Source: Nitrospira sp. CG24B (GTDB lineage: Bacteria > Nitrospirota > Nitrospiria > Nitrospirales > Nitrospiraceae). Taken from it: 64,000 nt of DNA. Positions 35,301 to 43,087 of the stretch are shown in pieces. Under the pieces are notes generated by a model. The model saw nothing but the letters and a program-made list of their open reading frames with translations. It was not told where the DNA came from and did not search any database. Location: positions 42,721-106,720 of the forward strand of contig NEWS02000015.1 in the NCBI GenBank assembly GCA_002869845.2, written 5' to 3'. The first letter of the stretch is position 1. Every line of letters begins with the position of its first letter. Made by a program: the position numbers and the translations under genes.

Positions 35301-35523
35301 CGGACATTGCAGTCTCGACAGGGAAGGTGATGAATTGTTCAACTTCAACCGGGGAGAGGCCCGGAGCATTCGTGAGAATTTGGACTTGGTTCGGAGTCAC
35401 ATCCGGGACGGCATCAATGGGCAGCTCCCGCATGGCATAGATGCCGCTAAAGACAATGAGGCTGGCAAACACCAGAATCAGAAACCGGTTGGCCAGCGAG
35501 AATTCAAAGATTCGATTCAGCAT
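32371..35523 (-). CDS. czcA: CzcA-type heavy-metal RND efflux pump
   Basis: 1050 residues, twelve-helix RND transporter. Helix 4 reads D-F-G-L-I-V-D-A-S-V-V-M-I-E-N, the D-F-G type of divalent-metal pumps (Co, Zn, Cd, Ni), in contrast to the A-I-G type of the cusA at 24655. Other marks: M-R-E-L-P-I-D-A-V-P-D-V-T near the start and the second repeat G-V-G-F-I-A-L-F-G-V-A-V-L-N-G. It drives proton-coupled export through CzcB and CzcC, upstream on the same strand. The exact metal cannot be read from sequence. Cys in helix-adjacent Y-F-C-R-R is unusual but not catalytic. Confidence 0.9.
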   Translation of the reverse strand: MLNRIFEFSLANRFLILVFASLIVFSGIYAMRELPIDAVPDVTPNQVQILTNAPGLSPVEVEQFITFPVETAMSGLPGISLIRSVSRFGLSAVTIYFDEGMDIYFCRRLVMERLPRAREAIGVRFGHPELGPIATGLGEIYQFEVKGVGYSLMELRTILDWDIAFKLRSVPGVVEVNTYGGELQTYEVQLDAGKLVSYKIPIEQVFRALEQNNANSGGGYIEHAQEQYLIRGEGLVRTLEDIDNIIVATGHDGTPIYIRNLGKARFAPMVRQGAVTRDGRGEAVTGIVMMLIGENGRVVVDRVKTKLQQIEKTLPPGVTIEPYYDRTDLVRKTIKTVGTNLTEGALLVVTVLFLLLGNLRAGLIVAAAIPLSMLVAFTGMLAAGISGNLMSLGAIDFGLIVDASVVMIENTIRHLAERRHAAGGDRRMTEDQMRTVVIEAGREVLRPIVFAVGIIIIVYLPILTLQGIEGKMFRPMAMTVIFALVGSLVLTLTVTPVLASRFLRQGVEEEETWIIRQAKRGYRLLLSKTMQHPAIAGSVATALFASSLGVAALLGAEFIPTLDEGTIALQAWRLPSVSLEESIRTTTRIEQVLKQFPEVVTVVSRTGRAEIATDPMGVEVSDIYLILKPDSEWTTARTKDDLIEAINRALTKAVPGNTFSYSQPIELRVQELIAGVRSDIAITIFGEDMEALRSLGDQVVRVVSEVPGATDTKAEQVAGMPYHVVAIDREKLARYGINAEQVLDTVTALGGRIVGQVVQGNRRFFMQVRFSPEDRKNFERILDIRISDSQGRLIPFRQLADIRTETGLAQISRENIQRRLAVETNVRGRDLAGFVGAAQKAVESHVTLPPGYWIKWGGEFENLQRASARLAIVVPIALFLIFVLLYTTFNSLRPALLIYLNVPLAATGGILALALRGMPFSISAGVGFIALFGVAVLNGVVLMSYILDLRKQGRPAEDAAYEGALIRMRPVLMTALVASLGFVPMALSTSAGAEVQRPLATVVIGGLVTSTALTLLVLPTLYVWEERLREAWTQRRGEAKEVPVPHRPNL

Positions 35524-35551
35524 GGAAGGTGCCCCCCAGACGCATCACTCG

Positions 35552-36784
35552 CTACTCTCCCCCGATTCGTTCTTTCAGCAAAATCGACTTGAGAAAGAAC
35601 GAGCCGTTCGTCACGACTCTCTCACCCTCGCGCAGACCTGATCGAATCTCGCCATGCGACGGTGATCGTCGTCCCACGGTCACCTCCCTCACCTCATACG
35701 CACCTGGTTTCTTTTCCACAAACGCCACGGTCTGGTCGTTCACCTGTTGAAGCGCGTCCAACGGCATGATAAGCGCATCAGAGCCGCGCCCCGATAAGAT
35801 GACCGCCGCTCTCGCAAACATGCCGGGCCGAAGGCGACGTTGTGGATTGGGAATCTCGACTCGCGCATCGATCGTGCGGGTCGCGGGATTCAGGACGTTG
35901 CTGAGATAGACGATTGTTCCCTTGAAGGTTTCACCAGGAAAGGCGTCCACCGTAATCTCTACCTCGGCTCCCTTCCGTACGGCGACAAGATTCTGTTCGT
36001 AGATATCAAGGATAATCCACACTGTAGACAGGTCTGCAATCGTAAAAGCCTTATCTTTCGGAGTAATTAATTCTCCCAACGTAATCGGCCGCTCGATGAC
36101 GGTCCCGTCCAAGGAGGAGACCAAGGGGAAATAGGAGAGAGGTTGGCCTTTAGTACTCCAATCGATACGCTTGATGTCTTCCTCGGACAGGCCGATGAGG
36201 CGTAACGCTTCATGCGCGGCGCGGAAGGCGGCAAGGCTCTTTTCATAGCGCCCCTTGGCGTCTAAGAATTCCTTTTCCGAGGTAATCTGTTCTTTATACA
36301 ATCCCTCTTCGCGAACATAATTCCGCTTATCGACCTCGTGGTTTGTCTTCGCCTGAAGGAAATCTGATTTCTTTTGGCCCAGTTCGATGCTATCCATGAG
36401 GGCTAGGACGTGTCCTGCCTTGACGTGTTGACCAAGCACTGCTTTCACATCGATGACCCGGCCGTCGATGCGAGGGCTCAGATGCGCCAGACGGTATTCG
36501 TTTGGTTTGATCGTGGCCGTGGTCGCGATTTCATCACGAAAGGGGCGGCGTTCAATCCGGGCGGTCTGGAACGCTTGTCCTTCCCGCGCCTCGGGTGGAA
36601 CTGCAAGTTGGTGTGGTTCACCGGGCTCATGACTAGGCTGGATTCTCTCTTGCTCAGCCGTTGCCTTCCGCGTCGGCTGTTCCACGCGACTGTCATTGCA
36701 GCCCAGGGCAATGGAAACAAACAGACTACCCAAAACAATGCCTGCATTCGAACTGAGGCCAGACTGTTTGGTGCGCCCGCTCAT
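35552..36784 (-). CDS. czcB: CzcB-type membrane fusion lipoprotein
   Basis: 410 residues. N-terminal signal with I-A-L-G-C-N, a lipobox, so the protein is probably lipid-anchored. The core has H-L-S-P-R-I-D-G-R-V-I-D-V (lipoyl-like domain), a long hairpin helix, G-T-V-I-E-R-P-I-T-L-G-E, and P-G-E-T-F-K-G-T-I-V-Y (beta barrel), then the membrane-proximal domain. It connects CzcA to CzcC. ATG 36784 follows GGGGAGCTTCG, and its ATGA overlaps the stop of czcC, so the two are translationally coupled. Unlike cusB it has no Met-rich insert. Confidence 0.9.
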   Translation of the reverse strand: MSGRTKQSGLSSNAGIVLGSLFVSIALGCNDSRVEQPTRKATAEQERIQPSHEPGEPHQLAVPPEAREGQAFQTARIERRPFRDEIATTATIKPNEYRLAHLSPRIDGRVIDVKAVLGQHVKAGHVLALMDSIELGQKKSDFLQAKTNHEVDKRNYVREEGLYKEQITSEKEFLDAKGRYEKSLAAFRAAHEALRLIGLSEEDIKRIDWSTKGQPLSYFPLVSSLDGTVIERPITLGELITPKDKAFTIADLSTVWIILDIYEQNLVAVRKGAEVEITVDAFPGETFKGTIVYLSNVLNPATRTIDARVEIPNPQRRLRPGMFARAAVILSGRGSDALIMPLDALQQVNDQTVAFVEKKPGAYEVREVTVGRRSPSHGEIRSGLREGERVVTNGSFFLKSILLKERIGGE

Positions 36785-38034
36785 CGAAGCTCCCCTGTCC
36801 AACGTTCCAACCGCGCCATCTCGACGGAGAAACTCGCCTGTGCCTGCGTATACTCGAGCAACATTTGTCGATGCACTCGTTGGGCGTCAATGAATTCGAG
36901 CAGGCTCGCCGCGCCCTGCTGAAAACTTATCCTTGCGATTCTCAACGTTTCCTCCGCCTGTTTTAATAACCCTTTTTCAAACACCCCGATCCGGTCCTGG
37001 GCGGCGTGGGCTTCCTCCACAGATTCGGTAATTGCTGCCACCAGTTCGTTTTGTAACTTCGCATGTTCTGCTTCAGCGCGTTGCTTCGCCGACAAGGCCC
37101 CTGTGATTTCTCCCTGCCGCCGATACCAGAGCGGTATGGGGACACTCAATCGAGCCAGGTAGGCCGTCTCGGCCGCTTCCTGTTGAAAGATGCCGGAGAT
37201 GGTGACAAAAGGAATCAGCGATTGGCGTTCCTGCACCACGCTGTGCTCCGCTCGTTCAATCTCTTTTCGGACACGACGGACAGTCGGGTGCTGTGTGCTA
37301 GCGCTTGCGACCAGGCCATCAGGGTTAAGTTCTAATGGGGGTGAGACAAAGTTGCCCTGAACGTTGAAGTTCTTACCGAGCAGGCCGCCGGTCAGCGCAT
37401 TGAGTCGAGAGCGTCCGACAACCAAGACGTGTCGTGCATGATTCAGATCATTACTTACCTTTTGTACTTCCACGTTTGCTTTCAGGGCTTCAAACGGCCT
37501 CGCCTGCCCAGCATCCACCCTGGCTTTGACGCCGCGCTGGAACTCCTGCACGCTGGCGAGAGCTTCCATTATCAGTTCTTCATTGCGCTGGGCGAGAAGG
37601 AGTTGGTAGAAGGCGATCTTTACCTCAGCCAGCAGATTCAAACGACTCGCATCAACAGCCGCCTGGGACCCCGCGAGCGCGGCCTCTGCCGCCCGCTGAC
37701 GGGCTTGACGCATACCTGGCCATTCCACCGGTTGGCTCACTGCCACTCCACGCTCGAAAAAATTGCTATCGCGGAGGCCCTCTCGCGTCCTGCCCGGTCC
37801 CAATGTTCCGGTAATGGATGGATTGGGATAGGCCGCTGCAGTCGCTTGAGCACCTCTCCCTTGATCGATGAGAGTGGCCGCTTCCTGCAAAGCTGGATTG
37901 TGTTTCAGCGCCATATCGGTCATTTCGTCCAATCGATAGGAACGAGTTTCTTGCGCCAGGACCACTGTGCAGCTCAGGAGAACCGGCAAGAGCACTCCTG
38001 AGAAAAGCCAAGGGCGCAGGGATAGATGTGTCAT
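36781..38034 (-). CDS. czcC: CzcC-type outer-membrane efflux protein
   Basis: 417 residues. Signal ~1-27 (ending V-L-A-Q-E), then the OEP fold with two repeats: M-A-L-K-H-N-P-A-L-Q-E-A, G-V-A-V-S-Q-P-V-E-W-P-G, and a second S-V-P-I-P-L-W-Y-R-R-Q-G. It builds the outer-membrane duct for CzcAB. It is the first gene of the czcCBA unit; a ribosome site (TAAGGAGGAGTAGTC) precedes ATG 38034. The small exported Cys protein at 38077 ends 43 bases upstream and may share the promoter. Confidence 0.88.
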   Translation of the reverse strand: MTHLSLRPWLFSGVLLPVLLSCTVVLAQETRSYRLDEMTDMALKHNPALQEAATLIDQGRGAQATAAAYPNPSITGTLGPGRTREGLRDSNFFERGVAVSQPVEWPGMRQARQRAAEAALAGSQAAVDASRLNLLAEVKIAFYQLLLAQRNEELIMEALASVQEFQRGVKARVDAGQARPFEALKANVEVQKVSNDLNHARHVLVVGRSRLNALTGGLLGKNFNVQGNFVSPPLELNPDGLVASASTQHPTVRRVRKEIERAEHSVVQERQSLIPFVTISGIFQQEAAETAYLARLSVPIPLWYRRQGEITGALSAKQRAEAEHAKLQNELVAAITESVEEAHAAQDRIGVFEKGLLKQAEETLRIARISFQQGAASLLEFIDAQRVHRQMLLEYTQAQASFSVEMARLERWTGELR

Positions 38035-38076
38035 GACTACTCCTCCTTAACTGTGCGGCCAGTAAATTTTTAAGCG

Positions 38077-38445
38077 CTATCGATCGAACTCAGTAGCCGA
38101 ATGAAGAATAGGAGGATGGAAAAGAGACTCTACAAATGTGGCCGTGTACAAAGGGGGACTTGGAGTCTCCCTGCTTGTTACTAAAGACACCGGCTGGAAG
38201 GTAGGAAATAGGAAAGACTGAAACACAAGATGACAGGGACATCCGTCCGCGTCTTTATCGGGAATGTCATTGGTCCCTCCTAATGCCCCATCCTGAGAAG
38301 AAGTATGATTTACGAGAGAAGGAGAGGACCGTGATTGCAAATCATTGATGCAAGATAGCCCCGTGAGCTGAAATGCCAGAAGGAGAATCAGCCCTGTTAC
38401 CAGCAAACGCTCTGAGGAGATGCTGGACCGGAAGAGACGGGTCAT
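38077..38445 (-). CDS. Small exported Cys protein, family C copy 1
   Basis: About 122 residues. Signal ~11-30 (L-V-T-G-L-I-L-L-L-A-F-Q-L-T-G-L-S-C), a polar middle, then G-C-P-C-H-L-V-F-Q-S and a C-terminal stretch V-E-S-L-F-H-P-P. The relative at 39829 shares L-T-G-L-x-C, G-C-P-C-H, F-Q-S and V-S-L-F-H-P-P. C-P-C-H could hold a metal or heme-like cofactor, but no family is recognised. ATG 38445 follows AAAGGGCAATCA. It sits at the 5' end of czcCBA, as 31087 does for cusCBA. Proteins of this type leading each efflux operon may act as metal scavengers or sensors; this is inference. Confidence 0.55.
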   Translation of the reverse strand: MTRLFRSSISSERLLVTGLILLLAFQLTGLSCINDLQSRSSPSLVNHTSSQDGALGGTNDIPDKDADGCPCHLVFQSFLFPTFQPVSLVTSRETPSPPLYTATFVESLFHPPILHSATEFDR

Positions 38446-38494
38446 TGATTGCCCTTTAATGTTATTCGTCCTTATTGTGTTCACACGGCCCATC

Positions 38495-39127
38495 TTATTT
38501 GCGCATCAACCAACCGATAAGCGGCGGCACCCAACAGAGATTCGCAACAATTGTCTCGACGGCCGTTAGGGTCTGTGTCGTGGGACTGAACCCCAGCAGC
38601 CTCGCGGTTAGCAGGCCAATAGGGACCACGAGAACAATTGCTGCACTGCTCAGCATGACGGGATGTCTCACGTATTCGCTCAGGGCTCTTCCCCAGGTCC
38701 CTGTTTTGTTTCGAAGGAAGATGAGTCCGGCGACATTCGCCCCAAATTGGTCGCTCAACGCGTAAAAGAACGGGATGTAAAATCCTTCCACGCCGTAGAC
38801 ATCAATTCCGACCATTCGGCTTCCCCAATCAATGATCCACGGGAATACCATCCCAGACAACTTTCCCCATCCGTACGCCTCGGCCATTGACCCGGCTGAA
38901 CCTCGAATGCGTTGCCGGATGGCATAGATGCCTTCAAACAGGCTTTCTCCTTCTCCGGAAAGCGTGCGAACGAGCCATTGACCGAGTGCGCTTTGGTGGA
39001 ATCCAAAATGATCGAGTACTGCGCCGGCAATAAGTCCCCCCGCAAATCCTGCCCCGGTATACCGGAGCAGCTCACCGAATTCTTCCTGCTCATTACATGA
39101 GTGACACCGCGATTCGTGACTCACCAT
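38495..39127 (-). CDS. Polytopic membrane protein with N-terminal CxxC
   Basis: 210 residues. It starts [12 protein letters not shown], a possible zinc knuckle, followed by about five membrane segments: [11 protein letters not shown], a mid region with [14 protein letters not shown], then [10 protein letters not shown] and a last helix ending W-L-M-R-K. No family is recognised. About 50 bases separate it from the family C gene downstream, and both are on the minus strand, so they may be one transcript. It may take part in metal transport, but nothing shows it. Confidence 0.6.
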   Translation of the reverse strand: MVSHESRCHSCNEQEEFGELLRYTGAGFAGGLIAGAVLDHFGFHQSALGQWLVRTLSGEGESLFEGIYAIRQRIRGSAGSMAEAYGWGKLSGMVFPWIIDWGSRMVGIDVYGVEGFYIPFFYALSDQFGANVAGLIFLRNKTGTWGRALSEYVRHPVMLSSAAIVLVVPIGLLTARLLGFSPTTQTLTAVETIVANLCWVPPLIGWLMRK

Positions 39128-39192
39128 CCTTACTCCAAATTATCTCAAACACGGATTAGAAGAATACGTGCTTATTTCAGGAATCTTCTGCA

Positions 39193-39363
39193 CTATCTGT
39201 CCGCTCCCTTTATTAACAGTAAAGTGGCAACGATGACGTAGGCTACAAGCCACTTAATATTCTCAGTGTCCGACGACACGAACTGCGATATCGGTACATA
39301 ACTAACGAGGAGGATCACCAACATCGCAACACCTACCCAATTCCACCAGCGCATATCCATCAT
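39193..39363 (-). CDS. Small two-helix membrane protein, family B copy 3 (56 residues)
   Basis: M-M-D-M-R-W-W-N-W-V-G-V-A-M-L-V-I start, helix ~9-25, short polar loop, helix ~38-51 (L-V-A-Y-V-I-V-A-T-L-L-L), then I-K-G-A-D-R. It follows the pattern of the proteins at 18504 and 39428 (M-x-M-R-W/G-x-N-W start, A-Y-V-I-x-A and L-I-x-G close to the end), with a shorter loop. The ribosome site AAGGGAGCAATC stands before the start. It lies next to copy 2 in tandem on the same strand. Function unknown. Confidence 0.6.
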   Translation of the reverse strand: MMDMRWWNWVGVAMLVILLVSYVPISQFVSSDTENIKWLVAYVIVATLLLIKGADR

Positions 39364-39427
39364 GAGATTGCTCCCTTCATCCTCACGCTCTTAGAGCGCC
39401 TATTCGCCTCATCGTAAAAACCAAGAA

Positions 39428-39634
39428 TCAGGATAGGTCGCGATCTGGACCTCCTCGTATTAACAATACGACCGCAGCAATGACGTAGGCTGCAACCGGA
39501 ATAGCCCACAGGATCCTCCTGCTATCAAATTCCGGGGTGTCGAACCCCAGGAACAGCCATATCGGCTCAGCAGCGAAGATCAAGATCACCAACATCACAA
39601 ATCCCACCCAATTCGCCCCTCGCATCCCCATCAT
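39428..39634 (-). CDS. Small two-helix membrane protein, family B copy 2
   Basis: 68 residues: M-M-G-M-R-G-A-N-W-V-G-F, helix ~10-29, loop with P-E-F-D-S-R-R, helix ~42-58 (W-A-I-P-V-A-A-Y-V-I-A-A-V), then L-I-R-G-G-P. It is over half identical to copy 1 at 18504 (shared E-P-I-W-L-x-L-G-F, I-L-W-x-I-P-V). Ribosome site AAAGGGAGCAATCTT. It lies between the tandem copy 3 and the family C protein at 39829, echoing the family A/B pair at 17958/18504. A joint function of B with the secreted Cys proteins is suggested by this repeated pairing. Confidence 0.65.
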   Translation of the reverse strand: MMGMRGANWVGFVMLVILIFAAEPIWLFLGFDTPEFDSRRILWAIPVAAYVIAAVVLLIRGGPDRDLS

Positions 39635-39764
39635 AAGATTGCTCCCTTTCGTTCACCTCTGGACCTTGTATTGAGCCATCGTTCATGCGCGGCGATCCCC
39701 GATGCCTTCTAAGCGCAACGTGATGCTGCCGATAAGCCACATGATCGTATAGTGCAGGAATCCT

Positions 39765-39787
39765 CATTGTCCGCAGGGCGGACAATG
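39765..39787. repeat. Perfect inverted repeat
   Basis: CATTGTCCGC and GCGGACAATG, ten-base arms with a three-base centre. It lies between family C copy 2 and family B copy 2, both minus strand. It could be a hairpin ending the upstream gene's transcript, or an operator. No T-run follows. Confidence 0.6.
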
Positions 39788-39828
39788 CTAGCCTCGATCG
39801 CACTATGTGCAACGACTCTGGTGATGTG

Positions 39829-40143
39829 TTAGATGCTGAGAGGAGGATGGAAGAGGGACACGACGAAGGTTGGCACGTATAGCGTGTGACTTGAGCTTAT
39901 ATCATCTGTGTGAGGAGACAGGATCTCAGGAACGACAAGGGATACCGACTGGAATATAAAATGACAAGGACATCCATGATCCAACACGTTCCCCTCCGGA
40001 GACGAAGAACTGTCCACGATTTCAACTTGTGCTGAGTCGATCGCACCTTGCCACTCATCCAGACACGTGAGACCAGTGAGTTGGACTCCAAGAAGAAGAA
40101 CCAGCCCGATGAGCAGCAAATTTGAGTATCTACGCTTTAACAT
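39829..40143 (-). CDS. Small exported Cys protein, family C copy 2
   Basis: 104 residues. Signal ~8-27 (L-L-L-I-G-L-V-L-L-L-G-V-Q-L-T-G-L-T-C), acidic centre, then G-C-P-C-H-F-I-F-Q-S-V-S, and V-V-S-L-F-H-P-P near the end. The spacing and motifs match copy 1 at 38077. The start ATG 40143 has no strong ribosome site in view. It is divergent from the ars operon. The C-P-C-H core is invariant between the copies while flanking residues vary. Function unknown; exported metal binding is possible. Confidence 0.6.
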   Translation of the reverse strand: MLKRRYSNLLLIGLVLLLGVQLTGLTCLDEWQGAIDSAQVEIVDSSSSPEGNVLDHGCPCHFIFQSVSLVVPEILSPHTDDISSSHTLYVPTFVVSLFHPPLSI

Positions 40144-40244
40144 TCATTTCAAAGAATAGCATAGACCCTGTGCCCATCGCACATTTATTCAGCCAGTCTC
40201 CTATGCATGGGATCGATAGCATTCGCAGCTCGCCGCCGTAATGC

Positions 40245-40277
40245 TTGACAAACTACTATTAGTCCATTATTCTGGAC
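40245..40277 (+). promoter_or_regulatory. ars promoter with ArsR-type operator
   Basis: TTGACA (40245-40250), 17-base spacer, TATTCT (40268-40273). An inverted repeat GTCCA-N6-TGGAC (40262-40277) covers the -10 box, a good place for ArsR to block polymerase. The expected start of transcription is at or near 40280, the A of the arsR start codon, so the message may be leaderless. Confidence 0.7.
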
Positions 40278-40279
40278 AT

Positions 40280-40657
40280 ATGGACATTAATGAAGCCATC
40301 ACCGCCTTCGATGCGCTGTCGCAGGAAACCCGTTTGCGGGTGTTCCGTTTGCTGGTTGAACATGGAAGAGACGGCGCACCAGCCGGAGTGTTAGGTGGGA
40401 CACTCGGCATCCCGCATAACACGCTGTCATTTCATCTATCGCAGATGAGCCATGCCGGGCTTGTCCTGTCACGACGGGAAGGCCGCTCTATTATTTACAC
40501 GGCCAATTTTGAGTTCTTCACCGACCTCATCCGCTACATGGTGAAGGATTGTTGCCGCATGGAATTCGCCAGTATCCGCGAGGACAAAAAGCGCGGCTGT
40601 TCCGTGATCGAGATGCCAAGCTGTTGTCCACCTCAAACCAAGGAGAAACCATCATGA
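40280..40657 (+). CDS. arsR: ArsR-family arsenic-responsive repressor
   Basis: 125 residues, one winged-helix domain: L-S-Q-E-T-R-L-R-V-F-R-L-L-V, a recognition helix P-H-N-T-L-S-F-H-L-S-Q-M-S-H-A-G-L-V, and wing R-R-E-G-R-S-I-I-Y. Cys pairs lie in the C-terminal part (D-C-C-R-M and S-C-C-P-P), positions where some ArsR types bind As(III), unlike the classical C-V-C-D-L in the recognition helix, which is missing. ATG 40280 is chosen because the upstream in-frame ATG 40241 lies before the -35 box. arsR overlaps the next gene by four bases. Confidence 0.88.
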   Translation: MDINEAITAFDALSQETRLRVFRLLVEHGRDGAPAGVLGGTLGIPHNTLSFHLSQMSHAGLVLSRREGRSIIYTANFEFFTDLIRYMVKDCCRMEFASIREDKKRGCSVIEMPSCCPPQTKEKPS

Positions 40658-41126
40658 AACGCCTTCACATCCATGTGGGAGTAGAAAATATCGAGGAAGC
40701 CACCCGCTTCTATAGTGCCCTGTTCGGCGCGCAGCCAGTCAAAACCAAAGCGGACTACGCGAAGTGGCTGCTCGATGACCCGCGCGTGAATTTTGCGGTT
40801 TCGACCCGCGCCAACAAAAAAGGCGTTGACCATCTCGGCATTCAGGTTGATGACAATAGCGAGCTGGATGAACTGCGCGGGCGGATACAAATGCAGGGCT
40901 GACAACCTTCGAGGAAGGTGAAACGGTGTGCTGTTATGCCAAGTCCGATAAAACATGGGTGCAAGACCCCGCTGGGGTGGCCTGGGAAACCTACCGGACG
41001 ATGGAAGACGCACAAATCTTTGGAGAGAAGCCAGCCATCACGGAAAGTGCGTGCTGCACACCGGAAACCATGGGAACGCCCAATTGCTGCGAGCCTTCGG
41101 AAAAAACGGCAGGGTGTTGCGGCTGA
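40654..41126 (+). pseudogene. arsI: ArsI/CadI-like VOC metalloprotein, frameshifted
   Basis: Starts M-K-R-L-H-I-H-V-G-V-E-N at ATG 40654 (ribosome site AAGGAGAAACC) and continues with A-T-R-F-Y-S-A-L-F-G and D-H-L-G-I-Q-V, typical of the vicinal-oxygen-chelate fold. One base is missing at about 40899; the frame then shifts to T-T-F-E-E-G-E-T-V-C-C-Y-A-K-S-D-K-T-W-V, the Cys pair of ArsI/CadI, and a Cys-rich tail ending G-C-C-G at 41126. ArsI splits carbon-arsenic bonds; CadI relatives bind cadmium. The stop overlaps the arsC start, so the shifted frame is the ancestral one and the change is probably a sequence error. Confidence 0.75.
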
Positions 41127-41579
41127 TGGAAAAGCCTCCGCTCAAAGTGCTGGTGCTCTGTACGGGAAATTCCTGCCGCTCCATCATGGCCGAAGCCCTG
41201 ATTAACCATCTGGGGCAGGGCCGCTATCAGGCGTGGAGCGCGGGAAGTTTCCCAACCGGGTATGTTCATCCCAAGTCGATTGAAACGCTTAGGAAGCACG
41301 GGATTGACCCCGGCCAGCCGCGCAGCAAATCATGGGACGAATTCGCCAACCAACATTTTGATGTGGTGGTGACGGTCTGCGACCAGGCCGCCGGGGAAAG
41401 CTGCCCGCTATTTCACGGTAAGCCAAAGAAACTGCATTGGAGCACCCCCGACCCGGCCAAGGCTTCTGGCAGTGAGGCCGATGCGGCCTTTGATACCGCG
41501 TTTTTTTATGCTCAGAGAAAAAGTAGAGGAGTTCACCAATGGCCGCCTGCTGCTCACCCCGACGCCTGTCGTTTCTTGA
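41126..41579 (+). CDS. arsC: Arsenate reductase, low-molecular-weight phosphatase type
   Basis: About 150 residues if one base is removed. The catalytic loop [10 protein letters not shown] is at residues ~9-18, followed by the second redox region [13 protein letters not shown]. This is the thioredoxin-coupled ArsC that reduces arsenate to arsenite for export. At the T7 run 41501-41507 one T is extra; correcting it gives [13 protein letters not shown] and a stop at 41579. As written the frame runs on to 41665. All catalytic residues come before the shift. ATG 41126 overlaps the arsI stop; the acr3 start lies 40 bases before the arsC stop. Confidence 0.85.
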
Positions 41580-42630
41580 CCGCTACCTCACCGTCTGGAT
41601 TTTTCTGGCGATGGCCGGAGGTATCGCGCTTGGTTCCCTGTTTACGAAATTACCGGATGCGCTGAATAGCCTGTCGGTCGGCACGACCAATATCCCCATT
41701 GCCATTGGCTTGATTCTGATGATGTACCCGCCACTCGCACGGGTGAAATATGAAGAACTCCCGCTTATCTTCACGGATTGGAAAATCCTGCTGCTCTCCC
41801 TTGTGCAGAATTGGATCATCAGCCCAGTGCTGATGTTTGGCTTAGCTGTGTTCTTCCTGCATGACTATCCCGAGTACATGACCGGAGTCATCCTCATTGG
41901 CCTCGCCCGCTGCATCGCGATGGTGATTGTCTGGAACGACTTGGCCGAGGGCGATAATCAATATGCCGCCGCGCTGGTGGCTTTCAACAGCGTGTTTCAA
42001 CTGTTGTTCTTTAGCGTCTATGCGTGGCTGTTTATCAGCGTACTGCCGCCGCTGTTTGGGCTCAGTGGGCAGATTGTCGAGGTCAGCTTCCGCGCTGTGG
42101 CCGAAAGCGTGTTCATGTACCTTGGCATTCCTTTTTTCGCCGGATTCCTATCCCGCGTGGTGCTCATGCGGCAGAAAAACCGCGATTGGTATGAGCAGAA
42201 ATTCTTGCCGAAGATTGCACCGCTCACCCTGATAGCGTTGTTGTTTACTATCTTTGCGATGTTTTCCCTGAAAGGCGGCATGGTGATGGAATTGCCGCTC
42301 GATGTGCTGCGGATTGCTATCCCGCTGGCGATTTATTTCGTGGTGATGTTCTTTATCAGCTTCCTCATGGGCAAGGCTCTAGGGGCTGATTACGGCAGGA
42401 CGACCGCGACCAGCTTTACAGCGGCCAGCAATAATTTCGAGCTGTCCATCGCTGTGGCCATTGCCGCGTTCGGACTCAGTTCTTCCGTCGCGTTCGCTAC
42501 CGTGATCGGCCCCTTGGTTGAAGTTCCGGTTCTCATTGCTCTGGTGAGAGTCGCATTTTGGCTACGCGATAAATTATTCACCAACTACCAAAACACGCCC
42601 GCTACGGATTTAGCGAAAGCCCAATCCTAA
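41539..42630 (+). CDS. acr3: Arsenite efflux transporter ACR3
   Basis: 363 residues, ten membrane helices of the ACR3/bile-acid-symporter superfamily. Conserved sites are visible: [12 protein letters not shown] (the essential Cys of helix 4), [17 protein letters not shown], and late [17 protein letters not shown] with the conserved Glu. It exports As(III) using the proton gradient. ATG 41539 starts inside arsC's end, so the ars genes form one coupled operon arsR-arsI-arsC-acr3. The N-terminus M-A-A-C-C is short and cytosolic. Confidence 0.93.
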   Translation: MAACCSPRRLSFLDRYLTVWIFLAMAGGIALGSLFTKLPDALNSLSVGTTNIPIAIGLILMMYPPLARVKYEELPLIFTDWKILLLSLVQNWIISPVLMFGLAVFFLHDYPEYMTGVILIGLARCIAMVIVWNDLAEGDNQYAAALVAFNSVFQLLFFSVYAWLFISVLPPLFGLSGQIVEVSFRAVAESVFMYLGIPFFAGFLSRVVLMRQKNRDWYEQKFLPKIAPLTLIALLFTIFAMFSLKGGMVMELPLDVLRIAIPLAIYFVVMFFISFLMGKALGADYGRTTATSFTAASNNFELSIAVAIAAFGLSSSVAFATVIGPLVEVPVLIALVRVAFWLRDKLFTNYQNTPATDLAKAQS

Positions 42631-42699
42631 CCTGCACCTTGACAAATATCGGCTTTTAGGAAAGTTTGTGCCTACACTGACTGAAGCAGCAAGGCAGGT

Positions 42700-43023
42700 A
42701 TGTTCACACTTTTAATCTATGTTGCGGCGGCCATTGCTGAAATTGCCGGGTGTTTTGCCTTTTGGTTTTGGTACCGTGAAGCCAAATCCATTCTCTGGTT
42801 GTTGCCCGGCATGGTTTCCCTCGCGTTGTTCGCATGGCTACTCTCACTGAGTCCCGCAGAGTATGCAGGGCGCGCCTACGCTGTCTATGGAGGTATCTAT
42901 ATCGCAACCACGCTCAGTTGGCTTTGGGCAGTGGAAGGCATCCGCCCCGACCGTTGGGATATCATCGGAGCCACGGTCTCTCTCATCGGCGCGGCCATCA
43001 TTCTGTGGGCTCCACGTCCATAA
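42700..43023 (+). CDS. ynfA: YnfA family (UPF0060) membrane protein
   Basis: 107 residues, four membrane helices with the family marks [24 protein letters not shown], and R-P-D-R-W-D-I-I-G near the end. YnfA proteins are small-multidrug-resistance-like transporters; some accompany arsenic and mercury genes. It lies 70 bases after acr3 on the same strand and may be the last gene of the ars transcript, though no ribosome site is obvious before ATG 42700 apart from GGCAGGT. Length and motif fit the family fully. Confidence 0.88.
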   Translation: MFTLLIYVAAAIAEIAGCFAFWFWYREAKSILWLLPGMVSLALFAWLLSLSPAEYAGRAYAVYGGIYIATTLSWLWAVEGIRPDRWDIIGATVSLIGAAIILWAPRP

Positions 43024-43087
43024 TCTATTCACAAGTGGCCGGCCTCCTGACCTTGTTTTCGGCCGCATACCGGCTTGCCCTGACGCT

